Assembly (NCBI GenBank): GCA_018296165.2
Contig: JACKQL020000010.1
Span: forward strand, 1,302,001 to 1,366,000
Origin: Termitomyces sp. T153
Lineage: Eukaryota > Basidiomycota > Agaricomycetes > Agaricales > Lyophyllaceae
DNA: 64,000 bases
Direction of reading: 5' to 3'
The position numbers and the translations under genes were made by a program. Of this stretch, positions 33,495 to 46,900 are shown one piece after another. Position 1 is the first letter of the stretch. The number at the start of each line of letters is the position of its first letter. Below the pieces are notes generated by a model, which was not told the DNA's origin, ran no database searches, and was given only the letters and a program-made list of their open reading frames with translations.

Positions 33495-34550
33495 ATGCCG
33501 GGGACCAGAATCAGTACGCACATTATCAAAGCCTCAGAGCATATTTTGAAGGCTGTTCTCCCTTACTTCCCCGCAGCTTCAGTTGTCACGACGCGAACCT
33601 TCAGGTACAGCAGCTCGCTCTTTGGGTCGTATGGATTGCTGACATGTATTTCCTAGGAACAGAAAGAATGGTGCTACACCAATCCAGCCTTCTGACCTCA
33701 AACAATGCGAAAAGGTGGCAGCAGCTGTCACAAGGCACAACAAACAAACCCTTGCAAAAGCCAGACGCGTCAACGACACCGAGAATAAGATTAGACGAGC
33801 CAAACTCGAAGAAGACGACTGGACGATAAACGTGAGACCACTGTTTGTCGACTGTCGCGGCTGCTACAAGACCATCAAGTTGGATGGGCGTAACCCAGAT
33901 AGTTACTATCGAACGAACTGGATTAAACATAAGAAAATATGCAGGAAGATTCTGGAGGCACAAAACCGGCAGGTTGGTAGCTTTGTTCGGTTCCATTGCA
34001 CTTTTGCTCAGTATAACAGGATGTCTGCACTTCTGAATTGATATCAGAGGATGTGACAGACAACGAAGTCTTGCCTCCTTCGACGGATCATCCCTGGAAG
34101 CCAACGTCGCACTGTCGTGACCAGCGCATTGACTACCCGGCGTCGACGTTGAGGCCGGCAAAATGGACAGACGAAGAAAATGAGCCCGAGGATGGTGAGT
34201 ATTTCCATGATTCTGTTGATCTTCCGATTTTCACTGAGCGACGTCTTTCAGAGCGTTATTTCTCTGACTCATCCGCCACCGAGTATTCTGGTAACACGCG
34301 AGAGTCCGACAGGAGTACGCTGGCCTATATATCCCAGTTTAACACTCAAGCACATCCTCGTATGCATATGAGAACCGTGCTGTATGAGAACCATGCGGGG
34401 CCAGCCTACTCATTCCATTCTGAACGCAGTGTCATCTGTCAAAACAACATTGGTGCTTACAACTTTGGAGTTTACAACCGGATGCAGCAAAAGGAACGAC
34501 ACGCGGTAGAGTTCCTTACAAATTTATGGAAGTTGAGAGGCCAGACTTGA
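33495..34550 (+). CDS. Protein with one C-x2-C...W-x2-H-x3-C motif (copy B)
   Basis: Exons 33495-33604, 33657-33972 and 34050-34550 join in phase to 308 residues. Exon 2 ends its N-terminal part with RHNKQTLAKARRVNDTENK and then has the motif: RRAKLEEDDWTINVRPLF, VDCRGCYKTIKLD, YYRTNWIKHKKICRKI. Cys-x2-Cys, 18 residues, Trp-x2-His-x3-Cys matches copy A at 28200-28330, including the exon end 12 residues or so after the last Cys. The C-terminal region is acidic and Ser/Tyr/His-rich without a known domain. A 57-bp stretch at 34195-34251 has GTGAGT...CAG borders and is in frame, so a 289-residue splice form is possible. The acceptor at 34049 was chosen because the nearer AG leads to a stop. Function unknown. 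Confidence 0.75.
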
Positions 34551-34559
34551 GCTTGGGTT

Positions 34560-34672
34560 GAAGTGTCATATGGATTCTAAGGGTGATAGAATGAAGGAAG
34601 TGTATCATATGGACTTTAAGAGTAATTTAAGAAAGGAAGTGTACCATATGGCCTTTGAGAGTAATAAGCGAT
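34560..34672 (+). repeat. Minisatellite, three units of 37-39 bp
   Basis: GGAAGTGTA(T/C)CATATGG recurs at about 34560, 34597 and 34636, right after the stop codon of the preceding gene. It lies in an open frame (34558-34887) that I do not consider a gene. Confidence 0.7.
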
Positions 34673-35608
34673 TGTGTTTTAGCGGAGGGGAAGATGGGGT
34701 GCTGGTAGTAATCAAAGACAAATATCAGACACAGCTTTTCCAATATTTTCGTACACAACTCCAAAATGAGAAAATGTTATTACCCTCTCTTGAGCTCGAG
34801 AAGATTATGCACAAGTGTCCCGAAAACCATCGAAATTCTCAGATTACTTACATAATCAACCATATCTCGGGATTCTGGCAAGTTTGAAGAAAATTTGATA
34901 ACCTTGGTAAGGGAAGGAAGCTAATGCAATCATGATGTCGGTTGCAACACGGTGGTGGGACTGGGACTAATTTCTCCGGTGTTAAACAAGTGTTAAGACG
35001 AGGAGATCACTCCGCCCGGCTTTATCCGACATTCATCAGCATCCATGTATGGATGTACGCAATCTCTGACAAGTTTCCCAACCATAACTCGTAGGATTTC
35101 GGATACACCTTATCTAAAAAAACTTGTTTGTTGAGCAATCAAACATAGTCAATCTCTGTGTTCCTAGCGGAGAGTCGTCCCAGCCAAAATCTAGACAACG
35201 TTCGCGGAGGGAATATATATGCATTTTCAAGGCGGACATTGTATCTCGTGTGGGTCCGTTTGATTGTGGTTGTGCCAAGACAAAGTACTGGCTAACATAT
35301 GGACATACATCGTGACAACTTGTGGGAAGCAGTTGACACATACATATGGTTACAACACAACGCATCACCGAGACTGACATCGTAACAATGTTCTTCTCGA
35401 CCCGGCCTTGTTCTACAAATGGACCTCATGTTTCTTACACTTACAACTTCCCTCCAATAAAGAGCTCGCTCATTGATCAAGTTCTCTAGAAATTTCTTGT
35501 CCGTCTATCTGTTCGATCAACTGTTCTCGAGTTTCTGCTGCAAGTTTCGCCCAAAACTTATCCTTTTATAACTCTCCTTATCTTCTTTCACGAGTCACGA
35601 CTCCAATA
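34673..35608. other. Intergenic region upstream of the first membrane-protein gene
   Basis: No gene seen. From about 35390 it shares blocks such as CCTTGTTCTACAAATGGAC with the region before 39175, marking the duplicated promoter. Confidence 0.5.
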
Positions 35609-37350
35609 ATGCCAACTTCAGCGGACATTTATCTGATGAAGATCGTTGGCTATAACATCTTGTTTCGTATAACTAAAACTGTTATCGAAACTTTTTTATA
35701 TGGTCTGGAGCTTTGAATACCATCCCACAGTCGAAGCTGACGATTCCACGAAAGGAGCCTTCATGGTGATCTTCTTCGCAACAATCACGACAATGATGTA
35801 CGTTATTGCCCAGACACTACCTGAATGAATTTGATTTCTGACGCTTCTCCTCAGAAGACGAGGTTTGCAATCGTGGCCATCGATCATCATTTTTTCTATT
35901 ACAATTGTCAACTTCGTTCTTGTTTCAACCGTTTGGACCTGTCATGTGGTTCTCTTTGTCAGAACTGTTAAATATTGCCTCATGGATCAAACCGCCGCCA
36001 CTTTCAACAGCAAGACAATGGCAGACCTCAACGAGTTATATTGGCGTTACGATATCGCTCTAACAGTTTTCGAGCAGCTTATGGTATGGACTCGTTAAGC
36101 GGTCCCAACTTCTGCTCAGCATCATTCTAGCTGACGTTGAGTGATTCCGTCGTAATCTGGAGGGCATGGGTCCTTGTTCCGAGAAGGTGGATCATGGCAC
36201 CACCTATTCTCCTGGTAGTCGGAAGTACTGGTCAGTGATAAATCGCACTTGCAAGCTCGGGCTACTATCGATCACGTTTGTCACCCCAGCTTGCGCATTC
36301 GCTTATGTAGCGATCGAATCAACGAATTTTCGATGGTACATAGTGCACACGAACATCAAGCTGAGCCTGGTCGATCTCATGATGGATGCTTCGTTAGCCT
36401 TGTCATTCCTGGCCAACACTTGGACCACCCTCCTGATAACTCATACCTTGTGGTCTGTTCGATAATCTTCCTTCTGTATGCGCAATTGGTTTGAGCATTT
36501 GATTAGGTTGCACATGAGATTCTGGAAGACACTCAAGCTCCACAAGAAGCCTCCCAAGGTGCTCAAAGTCCTCGTCATTCTCATCGATACCGGTCTTGCT
36601 TTCCTCTTACTTCAAGTATGCTTGAATTTCCAACTCAAAACGAAATGGCCTGGATTGATGTCGAGACCTAGGGATTGAACATCTTGTTCAGTTTCCTTCC
36701 TTTCAACCATTATACAGCCTTCGATTTCTTTCAGGCTGCTATCTTTGGTGCATATACACTACTAACAGTGAGTTGTGACGCATGATTGTACTCTGGCTCG
36801 TCATAAATTTTTTATAATAACAGGGAATGTACCCAACAGTCGTCATCTATCTTGTCAACCAGCAGCGTTGCCTTGTTGAAGTCTTTGTCCTCAGTGATCC
36901 CAAAGGCAACGGTACACCTGAACTTGAAGTAGCTTTCGATCGCACGATCACCATTGGCCCCCTTGCATTTGCACACCCAGATACATCAGTAGATGTCACG
37001 TCTCCAACGGATATATCGAATATGGACTTCACAGATACCGACGAAGGTAGTTGTCATCAATCTGGTTGACTCACGAGAAAAGACCAATACCTTGTCGTAG
37101 CCAATCCTCACTCATAAGAACAGTAGGAATTCATCTCATAATTCATGTCGACATAATATACATATACGCCCATGAAATTTATTCGAGACGTGTGCGAACA
37201 AGATGCGAGCGGAAGTCGACGGCAAGGGCTAATTGAATGTCTGTTTCTATCGAAACGCGGGCTGGTCGATGGATATCTACACCCATTCTTACCAGCCCTG
37301 AAGCTGGAGGTTAACTTGAGTTTACATCTGGTCCAGACTCCCGTCTCATG
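35390..37350 (+). repeat. Segmental tandem duplication, unit 1
   Basis: About 2 kb covering promoter, membrane-protein gene and 3' flank. It matches about 39000-40990, including upstream CCTTGTTCTACAAATGGAC and downstream GATATC-CACCCATTC blocks. Confidence 0.7.
35609..37069 (+). CDS. Seven-helix integral membrane protein (tandem copy 1)
   Basis: Eight exons join in phase to 359 residues: 35609-35702, 35755-35797, 35855-36083, 36131-36230, 36290-36452, 36507-36615, 36672-36767, 36824-37069. About seven hydrophobic segments alternate with short loops (FMVIFFATITTMM, PSIIIFSITIVNFVLVST, LLITHTLW, VILIDTGLAFLLLQ, AIFGAYTLLTG). Landmarks are SDSVVIWRAWVLVP after helix 4, NTWTTLLITHTLWLH and YPTVVIYLVNQQR near the end, a pattern shared by many uncharacterised Agaricomycete membrane proteins. 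The C-terminal 70 residues are a polar cytosol-like tail. Donors of introns 1 and 5 are weak (GTCTGG, GTCTGT). Exons 1-7 have exactly the lengths of the paralogue at 39175. Receptor-like topology is inference; no ligand can be named. Confidence 0.85.
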
Positions 37351-38999
37351 ATTCAAATTATTGAGTCCCATCCTGGCAGACGGGTCGTATCCTGATATCT
37401 TCGTAACTGCGATGTCGTTCATGAGATGTGACGCACCTAGGCTTCATCCCGTCGCAGAAAAATAATATGGAAAAGGACGTGAGAAATCTCACTACAAAAG
37501 CTTGGATACAATCTGATGTCAGACCATTTATGCAAGTTTACTAGTCGCCTCGGATAACTCAACTCACTCTCCTTTGGAAAACATTCTTCGTCAAGATCAT
37601 TATGGCGGCTTTCATATGGGATCGTTGGCATGGTGTACGGTCGCTCGTAGACTTCTGGTCTGTGTCTCCAAGTTGCTGATCTGCAAACCTTGCCTCGAAC
37701 CTCGAATGAGATATGTATTGTGCAACGCCGATGTTCCAAGTTCGGGATCAACTCGACGATCCTAACTCGCTACATAGCTCTCAAATCTCGCGGGATATTT
37801 GACCGCGCTGCCAATCTAATCAGCCCTCTTGAACACCACTTGTTGGACAAAAGACGCAGAAGGGCGACGTTCTCAGGAAAGTGTTCCTTGAAAGATTTCT
37901 CGTTGCGTAAGATAGTAAGATTTACCGTGCAGATCGTCCTCTCTAAGTTCATCAGGTCCGTATTGAGAGACATAGTTCAATCGACGAATCCGGGTGTCTT
38001 CGTCCTGGCCCGTTTGTGTACGAGCGAATTGCTTTGTTCTCAGTTCCTTGAGCCCGCTGTAACCAGCTCCAAGGGTTTTTCGATGGAAAACTCGAGATGT
38101 GCAATGCAAGCGACATGTCTGGAGAATGAGCGAATCTCGTTCAGAAGGACTATGGAATGATCAAGGTCCGCAAGCAGGAATATGATGTGAGGGTCATCGC
38201 GTGAAAAGCCAAGATGGACGCGACCTTGAATGTTTGCTTCTCAATGCGTGCGCAGATACAAAATGGGGGAGGGTCCAGGTCGAATAGATGGCAGGGAGGA
38301 CACCCTTCGTGCTCGACCTGACCGGTAACCTCCCAGGTTTGCCCTCAGTGATCACTGCTATGATGCTCTCCAAAATGAATCTACCCCAGACCCCCGCACC
38401 AGATTTTCCCGAGTCGCCGTGGCAAACTTTGGTGGGACCTAACATAGATAATGCCCTGGTGACGTGTTGAAGAATCTGTAATTGTCTATTGGGAAATGAT
38501 TAAAAGCACTACACTGATGGATCATTGGAATAACGTCTGAGCCCGGCGATATGAGGAGATCCTTGACCAGGTCAAAAAGTGTTTGAATTGATTAACAGAT
38601 GCGGCCCATAAACCACCAGCTGGAGAAACACGAAGATAGTCTAGAAGGACTCGATACGTCAAAGTTTATGTCGGGATCCCGAGCTATCCCGAGGTGGTAG
38701 AACAAATACTAGCTTTTTGGGTTTCAGGGACCTCGACGGCTCTCGACGGATAGTTGGACACATTGATTGTCGCCATCACAAATGGGGTACCCCAGTTACA
38801 ACCATGAGATCAGAGTTTTCAAACCGACATCAAGCCTGTATTTTACGAGAATGACAAGAAATGGATTAAGAGGTTGAACTGCATGACACTAAGATTGTCT
38901 AGTGATAAGCGGTGGTGGTTTGATCAAAATCGATCAACGTTGATTTTGTAATCACCGGCGTCATCCGCGCCTACCCACTCCCTGATCTCGAGCTAGTGT
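37351..38999. other. Spacer between the duplicated genes, no gene seen
   Basis: Open frames at 37690-38160 and 38288-38470 lack domain or splice support. Nothing resembles the duplicated unit here. Confidence 0.45.
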
Positions 39000-40990
39000 C
39001 CTTGTTCTACAAATGGACTTCACATTGTTCTTACATTTCATCTACTCCACTTTTCTGTAATTAAAAGGCTAAACTTTTTGTTCGTCTACCCCTCGATATG
39101 AAACTTCTAAGTTTCCTTTCAAAGTTTATCGTGACAGACCAACACTCCTTATCTTCCTCCACGCACACCCACTAATGCCAACTCCGGCGGACATTTATTT
39201 GATGAAGGTGCTTGGTTATAATATATTGACTCACATCACTAGAATGATTACTGTTACCTTTTTATTCGGTGCGTAGCTTTGGATGTTATTATGTATCTAA
39301 AACTGACGACCTGACGAAAGGAACCTTTGTGATAATCTTTTTGGCCACAGCTACAACAATGATGTACGCTATCGCACGATGCTGTATGAATTTGATATCA
39401 TTACCTCATGCCCTCCCCAGAAAACGCGGCTTGAAGTCACTGCCATCGATCATCATTTTCTCTACGATAGTCATCAACTTCATTCTTGTCTCCACCTCTT
39501 TGGCTTGTGATACGACTCTATTTGTCCGATATGTCAGATATACATTCTTGGACCAGACCGCTACGACATTCAATAGCAAGACAATTTCAGAGTTCAGCAA
39601 GATCTCTTGGCGATACGCTATTGTTCAGACGACTTTACAGCAGCTCATGGTACGGAATGAAAAGGTCTCTAAATCTATTGTTTCTACTAAACATCATTCC
39701 AGCTGACGTTGAGTGACTCTGTCGTTATCTGGAGAGCATGGGTTCTCGTTCCAAAAAGGTGGATGATGGCGCTCCCTATTGTCCTCGTGGTTGGAAGTAC
39801 TGGTCAGTAATCAAACACTGTGAGCTCGATGTGCTGACCACATGTCACTTCAGTTTGCGGCTTCACATATGTAGCATTCTTTTCCTCAAATTTTCGCTGG
39901 TTCATAGCTTCCATAAACGTTAACATGAGCCCGGTCCATCTCATGCGCGATGCTTCGTTAGCTTTGTCATTCCTAGCCAATACCTGTGCCACTCTCCTGA
40001 TAGCCCATACCTTATGGTAGGTTTACTATCTCTTTCCGTTATGCACCACTGGCTGAGCATTCCTTGGTTAGGTTGCACCTAAGATCGCGAAAGGTACTCA
40101 TCCTCCACAAGAAGCCTCCCAAAGTCCTCAAAGCCCTCGCCATCATCATAGATACGGGTGTCGCTTTTCTCTTGCTCCAGGTATATTTGTTTCCAGAATA
40201 TGGACGAAATAATCCGAATTAACCCGGAGACATAGGGACTAGCCATCGCACTGGAATTTCTTCCTTTCAACCACTATTCAGCCTTCGATTTCTTTCAAAG
40301 CGTCATCTCTAGCGCATATGTATCATTAACTGTGAGTCTGACGCAGACTGTACTTCCGACTCTCGAATCGTTGACCTCGTAATACTCTCGTGATCATAGG
40401 GGATGTATTCAACGATTGTCATCTACCTTGTCAACCAGCAGCGTTCTCTTGTCGAAGCATTCGAGCTCAGCGATCCCAACGCTAACGGTACACCTGAGGT
40501 ACCCTTCGACCGAACGATTACTATTGGCCCTCTTGAACTTGCACGCCCGGTATCATCAGCCGATTCCATTTCACTGACAGATGTATCGGACACGGGCGTC
40601 ACAGACACTGCCAAAGGCACTATCATTATCCCCTTTGACTCCTCTGCACGAGACAAGACCCAGGATATGGTGTAAGCCATCAACATAAGTGAGTACCCTT
40701 ATACTCTGACCCACGTAATTCACTCACAAGAGCAATAGGGCTTCACCGCTCGTCTCGGTCACAACGCGTACTCGTCAAACCAAGTATGACCAAGATGCGA
40801 ATGTACATCGCTGCTTCGTTGGGTCGCATTGTCATCTATGGCGACCGCATGGATGTGTATTGCTGTTTGAAGATGGCTGATGTATGGATATCGCACCCAT
40901 TCCAACTAGACCCATAGCTGAGGGATGTCTGGCCAATGGCCATAAATTGAGTGGATTACATCTAGTACAGAATCCGATTGACAATCAATC
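39000..40990 (+). repeat. Segmental tandem duplication, unit 2
   Basis: Counterpart of 35390-37350 in the same orientation, about 3.6 kb downstream. Confidence 0.7.
39175..40675 (+). CDS. Seven-helix integral membrane protein (tandem copy 2)
   Basis: Eight exons join in phase to 369 residues: 39175-39268, 39321-39363, 39421-39649, 39703-39802, 39854-40016, 40072-40180, 40236-40331, 40400-40675. Exons 1-7 (94, 43, 229, 100, 163, 109, 96 bp) equal those of the copy at 35609, and the start MPTPADIYLMKVLGYN is nearly identical to it. Membrane segments include FVIIFLATATTMM, PSIIIFSTIVINFILVST, RWMMALPIVLVVGST and AIIIDTGVAFLLLQ; the landmark SDSVVIWRAWVLVP is kept. The last exon is 30 bp longer and its tail differs (ending DKTQDMV). 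All splice donors are better consensus than in copy 1. Uncharacterised family; plasma or internal membrane location is inferred from hydrophobicity only. Confidence 0.87.
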
Positions 40991-43900
40991 ATTGTTTGGG
41001 CCTGACTGCGTGCTCCTTCGCCACCTTGAGTCGATGACGGATATCAGAATGTTGGATTGTTGCTCATACGATGGGCAGATGATTATGCATGATGCGAGAT
41101 CGGAACGGCCACATTTGATAGCCTCACAATGGCGTAAAGATTTCTCTTGAAATGTTTTTGACCCATAAACCGATCGGTGAGGCCACGGTTGTGGCGAGGG
41201 GAGGTCCTCGGACTGGCATCATAAAAATCGCCTGACCATGTCTGATCCTGTTTCAAATTTGTTAGTAAGCCTCTTTTTTCGCTTTCCAACTTGCCCTGAA
41301 AGAACCTGCACATTTTTTGGGCACTACATTTCTTTGTTGAACAAGGAACGACGGCATAGCTATTCTGTTCGAAACCTACATGATTAATTTGATGTTCTTG
41401 TGTCCATGTCTGAGTTCCTTGCGGATGTACGGCCGAAGGTTTGTGGTACATGTGCTACATCTGGACTTGTGCAGACATGGTGTTAACATATATTCCTTCA
41501 AATGGTATGAAACCGAGGACTTAGAAGCCGGGGCTGTTGATGCCGATCTGATTCGTCTCTCCTGATCAATTAACTCCTGATCCATATCGCACTCATTTAT
41601 CCACTTTCAGGGTCTCCTTTCTTTATATCCATGGCTCAATTGGGTGCTAAGTTTTTCTATTTTGTCTGACATATCGATATATTGAAAACAGTAAGTGTCC
41701 TTAATTATCTCCAGTAACATGTGGACGCATCATGCATCAAGTTTGACCTGTGTCATCCCGGAGCTTATGTATTATGATTCTACCCGCGAACGAGGTCATC
41801 AGGCCTCAGGCACAATCGAAGAGATTCTCAATGAGGTCATGACACCCTGTTTTGTCGCGATTCAGCTATGGTGAATCACCGGGCTTCGCAGTGTTCTCGT
41901 TAAAAGCTTTCATTTCTTTCTTTGAAAGCAATAACAGTATATAATTTTAGATAAGACGCCTGTCGATTTGCATTCGGCCGTTATCAACGTGCTAAATGCT
42001 TCTGTAAATGATTCATCTCCTTATCAGTTGCTTTCGGAAACTTACGCCTTCATAAGTACGATGGAGCATCTTTGCTCATTTTAGGCTTCAGCATCCCTCT
42101 GCTGTTGAACCATGTGAGACACCATGGATGTTTTCTTTGACGTGTCTGACGAATTACAGTTGGGCTTGGCTGTCAATCAGGTGGCCGTTTGAGCGCAGTA
42201 ATTGATTCTCCTACGTGTGTATGCATTTCTGAACATGTCAACCCGTCTCCTCTTTGTACGGATGGGATTGTCAGTTTACATATACGCTTCAGCGAGACTA
42301 TTCTTCAACAATGTCCTTCATTCTCTTCATGGGCGCATTCAGTACTCATTATTAATATTTTCTCATGCTTCGTGACCCACTTAAAGCATTTCTACTATTT
42401 ACTCAAAACCGCTGTCATATGTGAAAGGGTGAATCTGACTTCCATTACTATTACTTACTCGATCCGAGTTTCGAATGTCATCATGCCTTACTCTTCCTAG
42501 TTCAGGGGACTCATGTCAAATTGGTCAGATTACCAAGTTTAACGACACACATGGTTCCACTACACCTCAATACATCTCTGAAACTCTGAGTTCACTTCCT
42601 CGGCGACTTACTCGATACGGCCCTCAACTAGGTCTTTCGCCTGAAGCGGCCCGGGCTTCATATCAACGACTTCATCCCCTTATTGCCTTCTACTTATATG
42701 GAACGATTCACCATGAATAATACCCTTAGAGTCCATTCCGCAAAGTCATCTCCATCCATTTTCTACATTCGCAACCTCTCCTATTCCTTATTTGCTTCCT
42801 AGAATAGTGAAGCTCATATTACTTGCCGCCTTAAGCTTTATTACGGTCTACGATCATGCTGCAAGCTCCTGTGGCGTGCAACTCATGTTGGTGTTCTTCG
42901 CGACATACAAGCTCGTTGAAATATGCTCTTGAGAAAAGGACGTTCCGGCATTCACCTTTCCTCAAGTGAAGTCGACGCGGCATATACTTACTTCTAGATC
43001 ATACAAATATCCAGAAATGCCGTAGCTTGTAGCTAAACTACGATTTCTGATGTTCACTTTCGCAGCCCCGTAATCGGGGCATTGCCAATTACGGCAGCGA
43101 CACATGGGATTTCTGTGTTCTTTGCAGCGACTGTTCCCAGACGGAGTTTTACTCACTTCCTTTCAGAGCGGACACATGCCTTTCGGGTTAATGGTCCCAC
43201 TCGTGGCTTTTCCTCGAACATGATATCTGGATCCATCAACTTCTCAATTTTCGAGCCAGAACAACGGCGGTGCGAGTTCAAAAACTTTTGCCGAGGCCTT
43301 ACAGATCGATCAAACCCTCTCTATGCGGCTGTTTCTGCAAACAGCCATCGAAGGAGTGAATTGTTTCACTTTATTTTCATCATTATGATGAGTATGGTGC
43401 GATCTCATGGAGTAGGTTCCTCCATGCGGATGTTATTTCGAATCTGAGTTCGGGTGGGTGAATTTAGCCCATGGACCGCCCAATACCTAAGTTTTATGCA
43501 CAAGAGTCTTTGTCTACCTAGTAAGACTTGAAATACAATAAAAAGCGTACTGAATTCTGAGAAGTAGTACTACACGATATCATGATTGGTAACAAGAACT
43601 TGAAGCGTTTGAAGAAAAGAAAATTATCGCTTGGGGCACTATTTAACACTCTCTGATGTAGTCCTTGACAGCTGATCAACGTCATATGATGTTTGGTTTG
43701 AATGAACTTGCTCTTCTGGTACCATTTCGATAGATATATCTTTTGACGCATGCCAGTGCGGAAATTCTGTAATTAGAAACTGTTGGAAATGTGTACCAGT
43801 GTTGATCCAGATTCAACCGTAGGGAAAGTCAGACCTTCCAGGCATCTTGTGGTCCTCGTCGAGAAATGCAGGGTATACGTCAGTAATGGCCTTCATGGTC

Positions 43901-46900
43901 AATGAAAGGAGAGTTGATGGCGTCTGTGGACTATTGTGGCTACCCGGACGACGGACGGTGCGAGGGGTACGTTTGTGTGAGGTTTACCTATCCAGTTCGA
44001 AATTATGATTGATATCCGTACGCATAGTACAATAAGCATCAATAGATGTCGAATATCTTCGAATACCCGTCATCATGTATAACACAGATCACAGTTGATC
44101 GATGGCTGATTGAAGATGATCATGATACATAAACATCTTCCAAACCACCTTGAAACATTGCCACAATTCGCTCGCGCAGATCAGCTGTCATAGTGCTACA
44201 TGTCGCTATGTAGGATACCTGTCAACGCCCAGAGCGCCTGCAAATTGCATAACCTCTACCTTTATATTGCCCTCTATATCCGAGAAAATTTATATGCATC
44301 AGTGATCGTGGCGCAGACGTCATCAGACATAGCCCGGGAACGCCATGGTGTCCACGAGCCATCAAATTCACCAATGAGGCGGTCCGGGATATCCTGGTTT
44401 GCTGGTACAAAGATAGATATGATCTCTTGGAAGTTGCAAGGACTGCCACACTCTCACTGTGGGAGTTCGTTGCCATTCATCTGGGTTCGGTCACAAGATA
44501 AAGGCTAAAGCTACTCGGCAAGGGTGGCTACCGCAGCTCTGAGGCTTGGGGAGAAGGGTCTTGCTAGTTATCATGACCCTCTTTGCCTCGTGATATCGCT
44601 GACAAGAGCGCCGATGGCCGACTGTTGACATACTCCTATTCCAACTACAGTGATTGTCATCGGTAGGATCTAACACTGCCATGATCATACGCTGGTGATA
44701 TGTATCCGCTCGTTGCCGAGAATTTCGGCAGTCGCCCGGCTCGCGAGAACGGTGAAATAGAATCCCGAATGTGGAATAGAAAAAATACTTTCTGGACACT
44801 TCCCATATGTAGCAGTCGACATATCCTAGTCACAGCCATGGCAGTGATCATAGATTCCGCTGACATAGCACAAAAGAAAACTGCGATATCAAAGGAGCGA
44901 CACACCGGAGATGTTTTCATTTAGCAAGCTTGCATTTAACTTTACGGAGGAACATTGACTCCGGAAAAGCCGACATGATACGCTGGGAACAAAAGGCAGA
45001 TGTTCGTCACACCATCGGCATGTCGATAAATGGCAGGTTCCAGTGTTGCAAGCGAGTGGGTGCTCAAGCTCGAGTCTGAGAGCATGGCTGTGTGAACGGA
45101 ACTTCGCCGCTCCTCTGGAATATCAGTAACAGCGAGCCTGGCTTGATCACAGACTTCAGAGGCCATAGCTCACTATCGTAGCGGTCATTAGTCGTCGCTT
45201 TTTCCCGACTTCAATCGGGGGTGATGTCAGCAAGACGTTAAACATCGAAAAACTCGTCTTCTCGATCTGAGGCTGAACTGTCGCGATCGACTATAATCTC
45301 CATTCTTCTGTTGTCAGTATAAGTTAGGAATGTGGTGATGAATGGGGAAAGCATTGAATGAATGTCGTAAACCGTCGGAACCTACGTCCCGGATAATCGA
45401 GGTGTCCAAACCTTGAGTTTAAGGGCACACGCCACTCGCAGTCATTATGACAAGAAATAGAAATTTCGGACAGAGTAAAGTCACGGAATCTAGAAGGCAG
45501 ATTTTTGACAAACATACGTGACTCAGCCATAGCTAGAAGCTAGCTGCTGAAGGTTAAAGTGTTTACAATTTGTTGGACGTAGAATCACCGTAGGGCGTTA
45601 GTGACATAAAACCGAATCAGAACGCGGAAATTGAAGAGGACCCTGAAGAAATAAGGATGAGAAAAGAAGGAAGAACAAAACGCTATCTCCGCGGACATAA
45701 TCACAGAGTGGCATTATTGTGGCACTTTATTCATTCATTAATTACGTTTGAGTTGCGGTAACGGTGCGGAATGGATGTGTCAGAAAAAGGCCGCGGGAAG
45801 GGAGTCATTTATCTCCGTTCCTTCGTACAAGTTTCTGTCTTTTTTTCTTTTCGATTTACCACTGTGTTTGGCAAACCCCTTCCGCGTTCCAAACTTTGAT
45901 GAGATGTGAGGTGCGTAGATTAATTAGTTGAAGGTGAATATACGTAATCCAGATGAATGTAGGGAGAGAAAGACTCGAGTGAGAAAGGATAAGTGTCGAT
46001 AGATACGACATGACACACCCATCATCACCGTAAATGTATTCCCAAGTATTCCATTTCGGAAGGACATATACCCGCGAGCCTCTTTCTCCTTCTTTGCCCT
46101 TAAATCCAATTTGATTCATTCTAGAAGATGAAAATGAGTCAACAACTCGGAACCATACCGCACTGCCGAAGTCTATTTCTCGCTTCCCTGTTACCTTTTT
46201 CCGTTAAAGCACTTATACGAGGCCGAGGCCAGGTCTCTCCGATCGCGATGATAAGTGACCGTATGTTGTGTGTACTACGGCCGGCCCATATGATCGCTCG
46301 AACTAGCCGATTTCATCTCCTGAAACGACCGGCACTGGCTCGATACGATACAGGCCTGTCTGATTTCATTCACTCTAGACACACGGGTGTGGGTAGGTTG
46401 ATCGTCACATACACACGGTTACACGGGCGGATAGGAATAGGATAATTATGGTGGCGTTTTGTCATAAGCTTAGACCTTCGATATGTCGTATACACAAGAA
46501 ACACCGAGCCTCTTTTCAATTTTCTAGAGTCGGGTCGGGTGGGGCCCATGGTGTCTATCCCACATTCCTATGGTTAAAGTTTGATAAATAATCATATTGG
46601 CCATCATCTTCGATTCCTAGCCGTCTTGCCCCCTCCAAATTTAGTTTAGGAATTTGTGGTTTCAGATTGCAGGAGGAGGTGAGGTGTCATATGCGTATCT
46701 GTGGATGGGTATGATGATCAGAGGGTGCGTGGTTGGTCCACATGGTTACAACTCGCATTATCATCAGCCGTCCCGTGAATTCCGGTACTCACTCGATGCG
46801 GGTAAAGAGAACGGTGCCCTCACATAATAGAAAATAAATGCCGTTACGTGACAGAACGGGTATCCAAAGTATGTTCGCCTATATTTTATTACTTTTCCTA

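Noticed and set aside
37690..38160. 156-codon plus-strand frame between the duplicated membrane genes
   Set aside because: Composition is not protein-like, it begins at an unsupported start, and nothing similar exists in the duplicate.
43082..43447. 121-codon plus-strand frame
   Set aside because: No recognisable domain or intron context; neighbouring frames are equally long by chance.
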